The notes under the pieces were generated by a model. The model did not search any database. It saw only the letters and a list, made by a program, of their open reading frames with translations, and was not told the DNA's origin. Source: Nitrospirillum sp034427435 (lineage in GTDB: Bacteria; Pseudomonadota; Alphaproteobacteria; Azospirillales; Azospirillaceae). Taken from it: DNA of 64,000 bases. Position numbers and translations under genes: made by a program. Below, in pieces: positions 1-7,350 of the stretch (position 1 is its first letter; each line of letters begins with the position of its first letter). The stretch lies in assembly GCF_034427435.1 (NCBI RefSeq), contig NZ_JAXQNP010000002.1, positions 682,001-746,000 on the forward strand, read 5' to 3'.

Positions 1-490
1 CGCCCTGGGCGGCGGCGGTGTCCAGCATGCGGGCCACGTCATCCTCGGACAGGATCTTGGGCAGGGGGCGGCCCAGGCGCGGGCCGTCCAGAACGGCGGC
101 CGGGTCGATCTCCCGCCGGCCTTCGGAGACCAGGAACTTGTAATACTGGCGCAGGGCCGACAGGCGGCGGGCCACGGTGCGGACGGCGGCGTTGGTGCCG
201 TCGCGCCCCAGATGGTCCAGGTAGGCGCGCAGGTCGTCCGTGCCCGCCTGGTCCAGCGCCGGCCCCTTGCCCCCCTGCTGGGCGGCGATGAAACGGGCGG
301 CGTCCACCAGGTCGCGGCGATAGGCGTCCCGGGTGTTGGCCGCCGCCCCGCGTTCCGCCACCAGCATGTCCAGGAAAGCGTCCACCCCGGGCGGCAGGGC
401 CAGGGTGGCGCCGCGCGGCCGACCGGGGGACCGCTTCCTGGAAGCGGCCCCCCCGGCGGCGGGTTCGGCCTTCGGGACGCGCGGCGCCAT
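1..490 (-). CDS. xerD: Tyrosine recombinase XerD (N-terminal part, cut by window edge)
   Basis: Reads leftward from the ATG at 490 and runs off the window after about 163 codons. Only the N-terminal SAM-like core-binding domain is visible (for example DAFLDMLVAERGAAANTRDA, and SALRQYYKFLVSEG typical of Xer proteins) plus the start of the catalytic domain (LPKILSEDDVARMLDTA). The catalytic Arg/His/Tyr residues lie outside. XerC/XerD resolve chromosome dimers at dif with FtsK. The assignment to XerD rather than XerC or a phage integrase rests on the neighbourhood: xerD lies beside aroK-aroB in many alphaproteobacteria. It starts 5 bases after the stop of the upstream secreted-protein gene, so the two are probably cotranscribed. 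The start codon lies in a proline/arginine-rich stretch, so the first 25 residues are uncertain. Confidence 0.85.
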   Translation of the reverse strand, partial: MAPRVPKAEPAAGGAASRKRSPGRPRGATLALPPGVDAFLDMLVAERGAAANTRDAYRRDLVDAARFIAAQQGGKGPALDQAGTDDLRAYLDHLGRDGTNAAVRTVARRLSALRQYYKFLVSEGRREIDPAAVLDGPRLGRPLPKILSEDDVARMLDTAAAQG

Positions 491-495
491 GGTCC

Positions 496-2370
496 TCAGG
501 GCCCGGCCAGGGCGGCGACGGCCTCCAGCGCCAGACGCCGGGCGTCGTCCTTCAGGCCGATGGCGGCCAGGGCCGACAGGGCGTGGACCGTCACCGTGGG
601 CGCGGTGCTGGCCGGGCCGGCGTCCGCCAGCTCCGCCAGGGCCAGCAGCGTCACCTCGCCCCGCCGGGGCACGGTCACCGACTGGTCCAGGCGCAGCCAG
701 GAAGCGGCGTCGGGGATCACGCCCGGCGCCTCCGCCACCGCGGCGGTGCGGGCCAGCAGCAGCGGGTCGATCTTCTCCCCCGCCGCCGTGAGCACGGCCA
801 GGATGGACCCGGCGCGCAGGCGCGACGGCGCGTCGGCGTCGGCCTTCACCGCGTCCAGCCACTGGGCCCAGTTGGCGCCGTCGCTGGGCAGCAGGCCGCC
901 CAGCACCGCCAGGGGCACCAGGCGCAGGTAGGCCTGCAAGGGCTTGCCATCGGCTTTCCCGCCGCTGGACGCCTCTTGCGCCGTCTGGCGGGCCAACTCG
1001 AACCAGGGCTGGGCCAGGTCACGCCGGTTCTGCAGCAGGGCCAGGCGGGCGGCGGCCGGGGCCAGGTCCTTTAGCGCCGGCCCGGGGGCCAGCCCTTCCA
1101 GTTCCTGGACCAGCAGGTCACCCCAGGCACCGGCCAGCAGGCCGGGGTCGCTAACGTCCACCGCCTTGGCCAGGATGGCGCCCTTCAGCGAGGGGATCGT
1201 TTCCCCGGTCAGGGCCTGGTACAGGATGGCGCGCTGGTCGGCGCCCTGGCGCTTCTCCGCCACGCCCACGGCGTTCTTCAGGTCGCTGGGGCTGACCTTG
1301 GCCGCCTTGTACAGGGGGGCCAGGGCCGCCGACGGCAGAGTGCCATAGGCGGCGGCGCGGTCGCCCGCCACCAGCTTCAGCGCCGCCGCCGTATCGGGCA
1401 GATCGGCCACGGCTGCGGCGGCGGCCGGATTGAGGGCCTGGATCTGCGCCGCCGGCACCTCCGCCGGCAGGCCGCGGCCCATGGCGCGGGCCAGGGCGAC
1501 CGCCTCGGCCGACAGGGTGGTGAAGCCCTTCAGCGCGCCCTTCTGCCCGCTGGCCGCGACCTCCGCCAGGCGGGAGAAGCCGTCATCCTTCACCCCCTGT
1601 TCGCGCATGATGTCCAGCGACAGCATGACATTGTCGGTGGACCCGCCCCGCACCTGGCAGACGACGCCCAGCATCTGGATTTCGCCGTCGTTGAAGCGCT
1701 TCTGCAGGTCCGCCATCTGGTTGCAGGCCGACCCGTCGCCGCTCAGCAGCGACAGGCGGGCCCAGGCCTCCGCCGCGCCGGCGTCGTCCAGGGCGGTGGG
1801 CAGGGCGGCCATGGCGTCGGCGTTCTTGCCGTCGCCCAGCAGGGCCAGGCGTTCCAGGCGGGCGCCCAGGAAATTGCGCGTGTCCTTGCTCGCCTGGGGA
1901 GCGGTGCCGGAGGACATCAGCACACGCCCCAGCAGGGCGCGCACCGCCGGCGAGGGGCTGGAGGGCGGCAGGGACGTCAGCGCCCGGTCGACCAGGCCGC
2001 GCGGGCTGTCGGCCCAGAGCGCCTGACCCAGGCCCCCCTGCCCCGCATCCAGCAGGCCGCCGCCATCCGGCGTCACCGCCGCCAGGGTCTTGACCTCGAA
2101 GGAGGAGGCGCGCGGGGCGGGCGGGGTGTAGAGGGGGGCGCCCAGGGGGGTGGGACCTTGGGTCGCACCGCCGTCGGTGCCGGTTGGACCGCCACTGGAT
2201 GGCGCGCCAGCGGCCGGCGCACTGGTGGACGGCGTCGCCGGCCCCTGCGGCCACAAGGGGGTGGGCGCGCCCGTGGTCTGGGACCCCGATTGCGCCAGCG
2301 CCACCGGTGCCGTCATCAGGCCGGCGGCCAGCGCCAGGCCCAGGCTGAGCTTACTGCGGGAAACGGTCAT
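496..2370 (-). CDS. Uncharacterised secreted protein, 624 aa
   Basis: The first 26 residues form a signal peptide (basic start, hydrophobic stretch, cleavage after PVALA). A Pro/Gly/Ser/Thr-rich, probably disordered linker covers roughly residues 27-85. The rest is Ala/Leu-rich and predicted helical, which looks like helical repeats of the TPR/HEAT sort, but I cannot assign a family. Two cysteines (SACNQMAD and GVVCQVRGG) could form a disulphide in the periplasm. The gene overlaps the upstream 46-codon membrane-protein gene by 20 bases and is followed 5 bases later by xerD, so the three genes look like one transcript. No enzymatic motif was seen. Similar long secreted proteins of unknown role beside aroK/xerD are known in Azospirillum-like bacteria; this is a recollection, not a search result. 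Confidence 0.75.
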   Translation of the reverse strand: MTVSRSKLSLGLALAAGLMTAPVALAQSGSQTTGAPTPLWPQGPATPSTSAPAAGAPSSGGPTGTDGGATQGPTPLGAPLYTPPAPRASSFEVKTLAAVTPDGGGLLDAGQGGLGQALWADSPRGLVDRALTSLPPSSPSPAVRALLGRVLMSSGTAPQASKDTRNFLGARLERLALLGDGKNADAMAALPTALDDAGAAEAWARLSLLSGDGSACNQMADLQKRFNDGEIQMLGVVCQVRGGSTDNVMLSLDIMREQGVKDDGFSRLAEVAASGQKGALKGFTTLSAEAVALARAMGRGLPAEVPAAQIQALNPAAAAAVADLPDTAAALKLVAGDRAAAYGTLPSAALAPLYKAAKVSPSDLKNAVGVAEKRQGADQRAILYQALTGETIPSLKGAILAKAVDVSDPGLLAGAWGDLLVQELEGLAPGPALKDLAPAAARLALLQNRRDLAQPWFELARQTAQEASSGGKADGKPLQAYLRLVPLAVLGGLLPSDGANWAQWLDAVKADADAPSRLRAGSILAVLTAAGEKIDPLLLARTAAVAEAPGVIPDAASWLRLDQSVTVPRRGEVTLLALAELADAGPASTAPTVTVHALSALAAIGLKDDARRLALEAVAALAGP

Positions 2371-2491
2371 TGGGGATCACCCGTTCGGTGGGCGCGGACG
2401 GCGCCGGGGAGGTGGTGGCGGCCACGACCAGGGCGGCGCCGGCACCGCCGAGGACAACCAGGGCGATCAGGATCAGAAGAAGCTTTTTCAT
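2351..2491 (-). CDS. Small single-pass membrane protein, 46 aa
   Basis: Start chosen at the ATG giving MKKLLLILIALVVLGGAG. This is a basic N-terminus followed by a hydrophobic segment of about 20 residues and a short polar Ser/Pro/Thr tail. Longer in-frame starts upstream add a non-hydrophobic extension and are less likely. The end overlaps the start of the 624-residue secreted protein by 20 bases, which suggests translational coupling. Function unknown. The hydrophobic stretch could be a signal anchor or an uncleaved signal peptide. Confidence 0.55.
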   Translation of the reverse strand: MKKLLLILIALVVLGGAGAALVVAATTSPAPSAPTERVIPNDRFPQ

Positions 2492-2930
2492 CGGGGGATC
2501 GGCATCAATCGCTGAAAGGGAAAGGGCGGATTCGGAAAGAAAATTGCGAGACCATCGCGGCGCAAGCAAGGCGGCAGTGCGCGGCGCCCCGGTGGAGTTG
2601 AGGGACAGGCGGGGTCGACTGTGTTATGCAGTCCCCCCTAACCGTTTCCATCCGCCGCCGTCCACCAGATCATCAGGGGCAGGCTGTCACGGAAAAACGG
2701 GGCCGGACAGGTCGCCGAAGGCCGCAGGGCCAGGGGCGGACAACCGGTGTTAAGGGTTAAGAACAACCCCCGGAACGGGGCACGGCTTTAGGTCTCGGCT
2801 GTTATGGATGATACGGCAAACATGGTGTTAGCGCTTGGCACTGTAGCGCCCGGTCCCCGGGCGCGCAACGCCACCCCGATCCGCCGGTTACCGGCCGCCC
2901 AGGCCCCCGCCCGGTCTGGGGGGTGCGCTG
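2492..2930. other. 439-bp divergent intergenic region with a possible aroK promoter
   Basis: No gene is supported on either strand. On the plus strand TTGAGG (2598-2603) and TGTTAT (2622-2627) are separated by 18 bases and resemble a sigma-70 promoter pointing at aroK. The match is moderate, so this is a suggestion. The remainder is GC-rich with no convincing hairpin or repeat. The region must also carry the promoter of the leftward small-protein/secreted-protein/xerD group. Confidence 0.35.
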
Positions 2931-3527
2931 ATGCGCCCCACCCTGCGCCAGCGCCCGCCGCGCACCCTGGTCCTGGTGGGCCTGATGGGGGCCGGCAAGA
3001 CCAGCATCGGCCGCCGCCTGGCCGCGCGCCTGGGCCTGCCCTTCGTCGACGCCGACCATGAGATCGAGCGCGCCGCCGGCTGCAGCATACCGGAATTCTT
3101 CGACCGCTATGGCGAACCCGCCTTCCGCGAGGGGGAGCGCCGGGTGATCGCCCGCCTGCTGGACCAGCCGATGCAGGTGCTGTCCACCGGCGGCGGCGCC
3201 TTCATGGACGCGGAAACCCGCGCCCTGGTGCGCCAGCGCGCCCATTCCATCTGGCTGCGGGCGGAGCTGGACCTGCTGGTGCAGCGCACGGCGCGCCGGG
3301 GCAACCGGCCCCTGTTGAAGGATGCCGACCCGCGCGAGACGTTGCGCCAGCTGATGGACCTGCGCCACCCCTATTACGCCCAGGCCGACATCACCGTGGA
3401 CAGCGGCGACCGCCCGGCGGAAGACACGGTGGATAGGGTGGTGGAGGCGCTGCAGGCCTATCTGGACACCGCCGCCGATAGCCAAACCCCAGAGGCGCGG
3501 CCCCAGCCGGCCGCGGTGGAATCATGA
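2931..3527 (+). CDS. aroK: Shikimate kinase
   Basis: Phosphorylates shikimate with ATP in the chorismate pathway (aromatic amino acids, folate, quinones); cytoplasmic. The Walker A loop GLMGAGKTS is at residues 17-25. The shikimate-binding VDADHEIE follows at 39-46, then the GGGAF glycine loop near residue 90 and the lid region with the RPLLK arginine motif. Length 198 aa is slightly long for the family (about 170-190) because of N- and C-terminal tails. A G-rich Shine-Dalgarno sits 7 bases before the ATG. The stop overlaps the aroB start (ATGA), giving the classic aroK-aroB operon, which supports both calls. Confidence 0.97.
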   Translation: MRPTLRQRPPRTLVLVGLMGAGKTSIGRRLAARLGLPFVDADHEIERAAGCSIPEFFDRYGEPAFREGERRVIARLLDQPMQVLSTGGGAFMDAETRALVRQRAHSIWLRAELDLLVQRTARRGNRPLLKDADPRETLRQLMDLRHPYYAQADITVDSGDRPAEDTVDRVVEALQAYLDTAADSQTPEARPQPAAVES

Positions 3528-4636
3528 GCCAAACCGTTCCTGTCCATCTGGGCGACCGTTCCTATGACGTGCGGGTGGGCACCGGCCTGATCGAGAACGC
3601 CGGCGCCCTGGTGGCCCCCATCGCCGGCCGCCGTCCCCTGGTCATCCTGAGCGACGAGACGGTGGCGCCCCTGTACCTGGGCACCCTGACCCGCTCGCTG
3701 GAGGCGGCCGGCGCCCGCGTCCTGGACCCCATCGTCGTGCCGGCGGGCGAAGCGACCAAGAGCTTCCACCACCTGGAGGCGGTGCTGGAAATCCTGCTGT
3801 CGCGCGGCATCGAGCGCGGCGCCATGCTGGTGGCGCTGGGCGGCGGGGTCATCGGCGACCTGGGCGGATTCGCCGCCGCCATCGCCCTGCGCGGCATCGA
3901 CTTCATCCAGGTGCCCACGACGCTGCTATCCCAGGTGGACAGCAGCGTGGGCGGCAAGACCGGCATCAACAGCCGCCAGGGCAAGAACCTGATCGGCGCC
4001 TTTCACCAGCCGCGCCTGGTGCTGGCCGATATCGGCGCGCTGGACAGCCTGCCCCGGCGCGAGGTGCTGGCCGGCTATGCCGAGGTGGTGAAGTACGGCC
4101 TGATCGACCGGCCCGACTTCTTCACCTGGCTGGAGGAAAACGGCCCCGCCCTGGTGGCGGGCGACACCGCCCTGCGCACGGACGCGGTGACCGAAAGCGT
4201 GGCCGCCAAGGCCGCCATCGTCGCACAGGATGAACGCGAGGGCGGGGTGCGCGCTCTCTTGAACCTGGGGCACACCTTCGGCCACGCGCTGGAGGCGGAA
4301 GTGGGCTATGGCGGCGAACTGCTGCATGGCGAGGCCGTGGGCATCGGCATGGTCATGGCCTTCGACCTGTCGGTGCGCCTGGGCCTGTGCCCGCCCGCCG
4401 ACCTGGACCGCATGCGCCGCCACCTGGCGGCCGTGGGGCTGCCCACCGGCGCCGCCCACCTGGCCAAGGGCCGCTGGACCGTGGACGCCCTGATGGCCCA
4501 CATGGCCAAGGACAAGAAGGTGAAGGACGGGGGCATCACCTTCATCCTGGCGCGCGGCATCGGCCAGGCCTTCACCGCCCGTGGCATCGATCCCGAGCCG
4601 GTGCGCGCCGTGGTGGCCGCGGCACTGGAGGCGTGA
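3524..4636 (+). CDS. aroB: 3-dehydroquinate synthase
   Basis: Converts DAHP to 3-dehydroquinate, the second step of the shikimate pathway, using NAD+ and a divalent metal. Length 370 aa fits the family. Visible motifs are the NAD-binding glycine-rich segment GGGVIGDLGGFAAA near residue 105, the substrate/metal region QVDSSVGGKTGIN, and the metal-ligand segments EVVKYGLI and LGHTFGHALE, then HGEAV. It is translationally coupled to aroK by a 4-base ATGA overlap. It is followed 9 bases later by the DUF2889 gene, so all three may be one transcript. Confidence 0.97.
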   Translation: MSQTVPVHLGDRSYDVRVGTGLIENAGALVAPIAGRRPLVILSDETVAPLYLGTLTRSLEAAGARVLDPIVVPAGEATKSFHHLEAVLEILLSRGIERGAMLVALGGGVIGDLGGFAAAIALRGIDFIQVPTTLLSQVDSSVGGKTGINSRQGKNLIGAFHQPRLVLADIGALDSLPRREVLAGYAEVVKYGLIDRPDFFTWLEENGPALVAGDTALRTDAVTESVAAKAAIVAQDEREGGVRALLNLGHTFGHALEAEVGYGGELLHGEAVGIGMVMAFDLSVRLGLCPPADLDRMRRHLAAVGLPTGAAHLAKGRWTVDALMAHMAKDKKVKDGGITFILARGIGQAFTARGIDPEPVRAVVAAALEA

Positions 4637-4645
4637 CCCGCCCCC

Positions 4646-5224
4646 ATGCCCCTGCCCGCCGCCGCCCCGCGCAAGCCGCTCCACACCCGCCGCGTCACCT
4701 GCCAGGGCTATGAACGCGCGGACGGCCTTTGGGATATCGAGGGCCACATCACGGATGAGAAGCACTACGCCTTCGACAATGAATGGCGTGGCACCATCCA
4801 GCCGGGGCAGTTCCTGCATGAGATGTGGGTGCGCCTGACGGTGGATGACACGCTGACGGTGCGCGCCGTGGAGGTCGCCACCGACAACGCCCCCTTCGCC
4901 CACTGCCCCGCCATCCTGCCCAACTTCCAACGCCTGGTGGGCCTACGCATCGCCGCCGGCTGGACCAACGCGGTCAAGCAGCGCCTGGGCCGGACGGAAG
5001 GCTGCACCCATCTGGTCGAGCTGCTGGGCCCCGTGGCCACCACCGCCTTCCAGACCCTGGCCCCGGTGCTGAGCGCCCGCCGCCGGGGCGGCGCCGGCGG
5101 CCCACCCCCGGTGCTGAACACCTGCCACGTCATGGCCAGCGACGGCCCCGTGGTGAAGCGCTGGTACCCGGAGCACTACACCGGGCCGAGGGGCGAAAAG
5201 CCGGAGGACGAGGGGACGGCCTAA
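4646..5224 (+). CDS. DUF2889 domain-containing protein
   Basis: A 192-aa cytoplasmic protein with no signal peptide or membrane segment. The body carries features I associate with the DUF2889 family: RVTCQGYERADGLWDIEGHI near the start, then EWRGTIQPGQFLHEMWVRL and the conserved PILPNFQRLVGLRIAAGWT. The biochemical role of this family is unknown to me. Start is an ATG 9 bases after aroB, implying cotranscription. The 3' end overlaps the convergent bolA stop by 4 bases, so there is no room for a separate terminator between them. Confidence 0.8.
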   Translation: MPLPAAAPRKPLHTRRVTCQGYERADGLWDIEGHITDEKHYAFDNEWRGTIQPGQFLHEMWVRLTVDDTLTVRAVEVATDNAPFAHCPAILPNFQRLVGLRIAAGWTNAVKQRLGRTEGCTHLVELLGPVATTAFQTLAPVLSARRRGGAGGPPPVLNTCHVMASDGPVVKRWYPEHYTGPRGEKPEDEGTA

Positions 5225-5499
5225 CCCTGGGCCACCTCTTCAGGCGTCAGCGTCTTAAGCGACAGGGCGTGGACGCGTTCGGCCAGTTCATCCTTCAGGA
5301 TGTCGTAGACCAGACGCTGACGCGCCACCCGCGACTTGCCGGCGAAGGCGGCCGCCACCACCGTCACCTCGAAATGGGTTTCGCCACCGGGCGCGGCGCC
5401 GCCGTGGCCGGCATGGGCCGCCGACTGGTCGTCAACGATCAGCGTGACGGGCGCCAGCGCCTGGGTCAGCTTGGTGTGGATTCGGTCGGCATAGCGCAT
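5221..5499 (-). CDS. bolA: BolA family protein
   Basis: A 92-aa BolA-type protein. BolA proteins bind monothiol glutaredoxins through a shared [2Fe-2S] cluster and act in iron handling or as DNA-binding stress regulators. The N-terminal helix RIHTKLTQALAPVTLIVDD, the HFEVTVVAAAFAGKSRVARQR core and the RLVYDILKDELAERVHAL C-terminal helix match the fold. The His in the HAGHGG loop and the one in ERVHAL are candidate cluster ligands. The gene is convergent with the DUF2889 gene and divergent from the J-domain gene. The bolA/J-domain/cobS order is frequent in alphaproteobacteria, which supports the call. Confidence 0.92.
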   Translation of the reverse strand: MRYADRIHTKLTQALAPVTLIVDDQSAAHAGHGGAAPGGETHFEVTVVAAAFAGKSRVARQRLVYDILKDELAERVHALSLKTLTPEEVAQG

Positions 5500-5681
5500 G
5501 GGAAGGGGCCCGTGGCGGAAGGTTCGTCCTCCCCCCTCAGGTGCGATGTCGGGGCGCCGCTGTCAATGGCGGGAAGGCGATTTGCGGCGGTCGGCACAGC
5601 AGCCCAGCTTTGCCCCGGCAATGGTGCCGTGGGCGACCCGCCGCGCTTGTCACGGCCCGGACGTGCCCCCATACTTTCGCG

Positions 5682-6257
5682 ATGCAGAAACAGCGCCCCG
5701 GATTCTCCTTCTCGTTCGACGACCCGCCGCAGGTCCAGGTCAGGGCCTGCGACCACCCGGGCTGTGCCGAGGTGGGGGAGTATCGCGCGCCCAAGAACCG
5801 CAGCCAGCTCAACGACTATTTCTGGTTCTGCCTGGACCATGTCCGCGCCTACAACAAAGCCTGGGACTATTACCAGGGCATGAGCACGGAAGAGATCGAG
5901 CGGGCCATGCGCTATGATACCACGTGGCAGCGGCCCACCTGGCCCATGGGGGACTGGCGCACGCGGGAACGGAACCTGCGCGACAAGATGAGCCGTGGCC
6001 ACACCTTCGGCGCCGATTGGGAGGGGGCGTCCCACCGCCCCCCGCCCCCCTCGCCCCGCACGCCGGAGGATGAGGCCCTGGACGTGCTGGGCCTGAAGGC
6101 GCCGGTTGAATTCGCCGAGATCAAGCAGCGCTATCGCGAGCTGGCCAAGCAGAACCACCCCGACACCCACGGCGGCGACAAGGACGCGGAAGAGCGCCTG
6201 AAGCGCATCAATCAGGCCTATAACGTGCTGAAAGCCGCCTACGCCGACCAGGGCTGA
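5682..6257 (+). CDS. J domain-containing (DnaJ-like) protein
   Basis: A 191-aa protein with a C-terminal J domain (about residues 135-190) containing the diagnostic HPD motif in KQNHPDTHGG, preceded by AEIKQRYRELAK and followed by LKRINQAYNVLKAA. The N-terminal two thirds hold a conserved cysteine/histidine segment (CDHPGCAE, then FCLDHVRAYNKAWDYY) that could bind a metal. J proteins stimulate Hsp70 (DnaK) ATPase; the client here is unknown. Start taken at MQKQRPGF because the longer in-frame extension is Arg/Pro-rich and lacks family resemblance. It lies just upstream of cobS, as in many alphaproteobacteria. Confidence 0.85.
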   Translation: MQKQRPGFSFSFDDPPQVQVRACDHPGCAEVGEYRAPKNRSQLNDYFWFCLDHVRAYNKAWDYYQGMSTEEIERAMRYDTTWQRPTWPMGDWRTRERNLRDKMSRGHTFGADWEGASHRPPPPSPRTPEDEALDVLGLKAPVEFAEIKQRYRELAKQNHPDTHGGDKDAEERLKRINQAYNVLKAAYADQG

Positions 6258-6326
6258 GCCCCCGACACCGAACCAAAACCAAAAACCAACCGTTCTGTCC
6301 GATATCGCAGGAAAGCCGACCGTCTC

Positions 6327-7319
6327 ATGTCCCAGGAAACGACCCCGATGAACGCCGCCTCGCTGCCCGATACCACGATCTCCGTCCGCAAGGCCTTCGG
6401 GATCGACAGCGACATGCAGGTGCCGGCCTTCAGCGCGCCCACGGAACATGTGCCGGAAATCGACAGCACCTATCGTTTCGACCGCGAAACGACCATGGCC
6501 ATCCTTGCCGGCTTCGCCTACAACCGCCGCGTCATGGTCCAGGGCTATCACGGCACGGGCAAGTCCACCCATATCGAGCAGGTGGCCGCGCGCCTGAACT
6601 GGCCCTGCCTGCGCATCAACCTGGACAGCCACATCAGCCGCATCGACCTGATCGGCAAGGACGCCATCGTCCTGCGTGAGGGCGTGCAGGTGACGGAATA
6701 CCGCGAGGGCATCCTGCCCTGGGCGCTGCAGCATCCCTGCGCCATCGTGTTCGACGAATACGACGCCGGCCGCCCGGACGTGATGTTCGTCATCCAGCGC
6801 GTGCTGGAGGTCGAGGGCAAGCTGACCCTGCTGGACCAGAACAAGGTGATCCGCCCCCACCCGGCCTTCCGCCTGTTCGCCACGGCCAACACCATCGGCC
6901 TGGGCGACACCACCGGCCTCTACCATGGCACCCAGCAGATCAACCAGGGCCAGATGGACCGGTGGAACATCGTCACCACCCTGAACTACCTGCCCCATGA
7001 CGCCGAGGTGAAGATCGTCCTGGCCAAGGTGCCGTCCTACGACACGGACGAGCGCCGGGTGCTGGTCAACGCCATGGTGCGCCTGGCCGACCTGACCCGC
7101 GCCGGTTTCATCGCCGGTGACATCTCCACCGTCATGAGCCCGCGCACGGTCATCACCTGGGCCCAGAACGCCGATATCTTCGCCGATGTCGGCTTTGCCT
7201 TCCGCGTCACCTTCCTGAACAAGTGCGACGAGATCGAGCGCGCGGCGGTGGCCGAGTATTACCAGCGCTGCTTCGGCACCGAACTGCCCGAGAGCGGCGT
7301 GCGCGCCACCCTCGCCTGA
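6327..7319 (+). CDS. cobS: Cobaltochelatase subunit CobS (AAA+ ATPase)
   Basis: The MoxR/AAA+ component of the aerobic cobalamin pathway cobaltochelatase (CobN-CobS-CobT), which uses ATP to drive cobalt insertion into hydrogenobyrinate diamide. Length 330 aa is typical. Walker A GYHGTGKST is at residues 73-81, and Walker B is in IVFDEYDAGRPDV. The sensor region RLFATANTIGLGDTTGLYHGT is well conserved in CobS. An alternative ATG seven codons downstream (6348) has a better Shine-Dalgarno (AGGAAACG) and could be the true start. No cobalamin riboswitch-like sequence precedes it. cobT follows after 31 bases, so they form an operon. Confidence 0.96.
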   Translation: MSQETTPMNAASLPDTTISVRKAFGIDSDMQVPAFSAPTEHVPEIDSTYRFDRETTMAILAGFAYNRRVMVQGYHGTGKSTHIEQVAARLNWPCLRINLDSHISRIDLIGKDAIVLREGVQVTEYREGILPWALQHPCAIVFDEYDAGRPDVMFVIQRVLEVEGKLTLLDQNKVIRPHPAFRLFATANTIGLGDTTGLYHGTQQINQGQMDRWNIVTTLNYLPHDAEVKIVLAKVPSYDTDERRVLVNAMVRLADLTRAGFIAGDISTVMSPRTVITWAQNADIFADVGFAFRVTFLNKCDEIERAAVAEYYQRCFGTELPESGVRATLA

Positions 7320-7350
7320 GGCGGGGCCGACGCCGAGAAGGAACGAGCCC

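Noticed and set aside
1..490. Tyrosine recombinase as sign of an integrated element
   Set aside because: The neighbourhood (aroK, aroB) is that of the housekeeping XerD; no attachment sites or phage genes are nearby.
6258..6326. Possible cobalamin riboswitch upstream of cobS
   Set aside because: The gap is only 69 bp and shows no B12-box-like sequence; it is too short for the element.
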